Part shown: positions 62,778-64,000 of the stretch, piece by piece
Layout: each line of letters opens with the position of its first letter
Numbering within the stretch: the first letter of the stretch is position 1
Assembly: GCF_024372745.1 (NCBI RefSeq)
Contig: NZ_VOTZ01000002.1
Coordinates: 1 to 64,000, forward strand
From: Methanocalculus taiwanensis
Lineage (GTDB): Archaea; Halobacteriota; Methanomicrobia; Methanomicrobiales; Methanocorpusculaceae
Length of the DNA stretch: 64,000 nucleotides
Direction of reading: 5' to 3'
Made by a program: the position numbers and the translations under genes
Notes under the pieces: model-generated
Seen by the model: only the letters and a program-made list of their open reading frames with translations
Told to the model about the DNA's origin: nothing
Database searches by the model: none

Positions 62778-64000
62778 ATGAATGAGACGCCCGGCCTGAA
62801 TTTTGATGAACAGAAAGTGGATAAACTCAAGGAACTGCAGGAGAGCGGGATTTTAGTCTATCCCTGGGAATATGCAAGAATAGATCATGCAGCTGAGATA
62901 AAAGACAGATTCTCAGAAATCTCGCATGAAAAAAGTGAAGAGGCAGTATCTGTTGCAGGCAGGCTCTATACCAAGCGATCACATGGGAAGACTGTCTTTG
63001 CCGATCTTGGAGATGAAAGCGGAAGGATTCAGCTTTATATCCGGAAAAATGATCTTGGCGATGATGCGTTTTCCTTCTTTGCAAAAAATATAGATGTCGG
63101 GGACATCGTCGGTGTCAGAGGACATATCTTCAGGACAAAGGTTGGCGAGATCAGTATCTGGGTTGATGAGATCACTCTTCTCTCCAAGGCAATCTGTCCA
63201 CTTCCTGAAAAGTACCATGGTCTGACAAATGTTGAGACGAGATACCGCCAACGATACCTCGATCTCATCATAAACGATGAGGCGCGATCAATTTTTAAAA
63301 CCCGGAGCAGAATCATCAGCAAGCTCAGATCAGATCTCTCCGGGAACGGGTTTATGGAATTTGAGACTCCAACTATCCAGCCGATTTATGGAGGTGCAAA
63401 TGCCCGGCCATTCACGACATACCACAACTATCTCGATCAGAAACTCTACCTCAGAATTGCTCCGGAACTCTACCTGAAGCGCCTGATTGTCGGGGGCTTT
63501 GAGAAAGTCTTTGAGATTGCCAAAAACTTCAGGAACGAGGACATCGATACCCATCACAACCCTGAGTTCTCGATGGTTGAGATCTATTCGGCATATGCAG
63601 ACTATAACGATATGATGAGTCTCACCGAGGAGCTCATTTCCGGCATCATACAGGATGCAGCCGGGACATCTGAAGTGGAATTTGATGGAAAGATGATAGG
63701 CTATTCCAGGCCCTGGAGACGGATATCCATGGAAAAGGCAGTACTTGATGCAGCCGGCATTGATATCCATGCCCAATCAGTTGAAGAGCTCAGGAAGCTT
63801 GCAGAGAAGGAGAGAATCGATGGCTGGGATAAAGCCGGTTCACCTGGTGAATTCCTTGTCCTCTTCTTTGAACATTTTGTCGAACCGACGCTTATCCAGC
63901 CGACATTCATCTATGACTTCCCGATCGAGAACTCTCCACTCGCAAAAAAGCACAGGTCAAAGCCGGGCTATACGGAACGGTTTGAACTCTTCGTTGCCGG
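62778..64000 (+). CDS. lysS: lysyl-tRNA synthetase, class II (partial, runs off the window)
   Basis: Only the first about 407 codons are in the window. The N-terminal OB-fold anticodon domain (VAGRLYTKRSHGKTVFADLG) leads to the class II catalytic domain: motif 1 region, GGANARPFTTYHNYLDQKLYLRI, motif 2 FRNEDIDTHHNPEFSMVE and a later SPLAKKHRSKPG. It attaches lysine to tRNA-Lys. The ATG at 62778 follows GGGAGAT; an overlapping ATG at 62774 hits a stop at once. Euryarchaea often carry class I LysRS, but methanogens have either or both. Confidence 0.94.
   Translation, partial: MNETPGLNFDEQKVDKLKELQESGILVYPWEYARIDHAAEIKDRFSEISHEKSEEAVSVAGRLYTKRSHGKTVFADLGDESGRIQLYIRKNDLGDDAFSFFAKNIDVGDIVGVRGHIFRTKVGEISIWVDEITLLSKAICPLPEKYHGLTNVETRYRQRYLDLIINDEARSIFKTRSRIISKLRSDLSGNGFMEFETPTIQPIYGGANARPFTTYHNYLDQKLYLRIAPELYLKRLIVGGFEKVFEIAKNFRNEDIDTHHNPEFSMVEIYSAYADYNDMMSLTEELISGIIQDAAGTSEVEFDGKMIGYSRPWRRISMEKAVLDAAGIDIHAQSVEELRKLAEKERIDGWDKAGSPGEFLVLFFEHFVEPTLIQPTFIYDFPIENSPLAKKHRSKPGYTERFELFVA

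Overview
The window looks like a chromosomal segment of a methanogenic archaeon, most probably of the order Methanomicrobiales; that placement is my inference from gene content, not a database result. Archaeal hallmarks are DNA primase large subunit overlapping PCNA, Alba, ribosomal protein S17e, a CDC48 ATPase, an archaeal RecJ-like DHH protein, class I archaeal SecDF, UPF0200 and ThiN proteins, TATA/BRE-type promoters, and three tRNAs without encoded CCA. Methanogenesis marker protein 14 and the many membrane-anchored and lipoprotein genes point to a methanogen. Most of the window is housekeeping; no insertion sequence, integrase or CRISPR array was seen.

Layout. 1-5 kb: a DUF4143-type ATPase behind a palindromic operator, a repeat-rich helical protein and methanogenesis marker 14. 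5-12 kb: a 1178-residue surface protein that joins PKD and kelch modules to a site-2-type membrane protease, then a large hybrid PAS/GAF histidine kinase. 12-17.6 kb: class I aldolase, Hsp20-CDC48 pair and ThiC. 17.7-25.6 kb: a tightly packed plus-strand run (radical SAM activase, UPF0200 kinase, TIM-barrel isomerase, RNase Z, MgtE-like transporter, PhoU/TrkA-C regulator, RecJ-like DHH protein, two small proteins). 25.5-33.4 kb: anchored and lipid-anchored surface proteins, CheR, adenine deaminase, a flavin-type oxidoreductase and ArgG. 33.4-41.4 kb, minus strand: carB-carA, secD-secF, tRNA-Arg(CCG), hypD. 41.4-48.7 kb: a second radical SAM / TIM-barrel pair, tRNA-Thr with decayed tandem copies, an orphan HicB, an alpha/beta hydrolase, a molybdopterin oxidoreductase with a membrane partner, a PreA-like enzyme and membrane proteins. 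48.8-55.4 kb: an RNB-family ribonuclease, then a minus-strand run joining S17e, dapA, dapB, ferredoxin, asd and alba, preceded by ThiN and HD proteins. 55.5-64 kb: priL-pcn, rlmE-moaA, an M20 peptidase, a lipoprotein, tRNA-Arg(GCG), a TIGR00266/AIM24-like protein and the start of lysS.

How they work together. asd, dapA and dapB make the lysine/diaminopimelate precursor; carAB and argG serve arginine and pyrimidine synthesis; thiC and the ThiN protein both concern thiamine; hypD and moaA build metal cofactors (NiFe hydrogenase, molybdopterin) that methanogens need; secDF, the anchored proteins and the S2P fusion concern the cell envelope.

The most unusual items are the kelch propeller inserted inside a PKD domain of a protein ending in an intact intramembrane protease, the decayed tandem copies of a tRNA-Thr 3' half, a transglutaminase-like protein with Ser in place of the catalytic Cys, a DUF4143 ATPase with Lys in place of the Walker B Glu, and a doubled MgtE / doubled PhoU-TrkA-C gene pair. 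No wholly new defence or mobile system could be identified.
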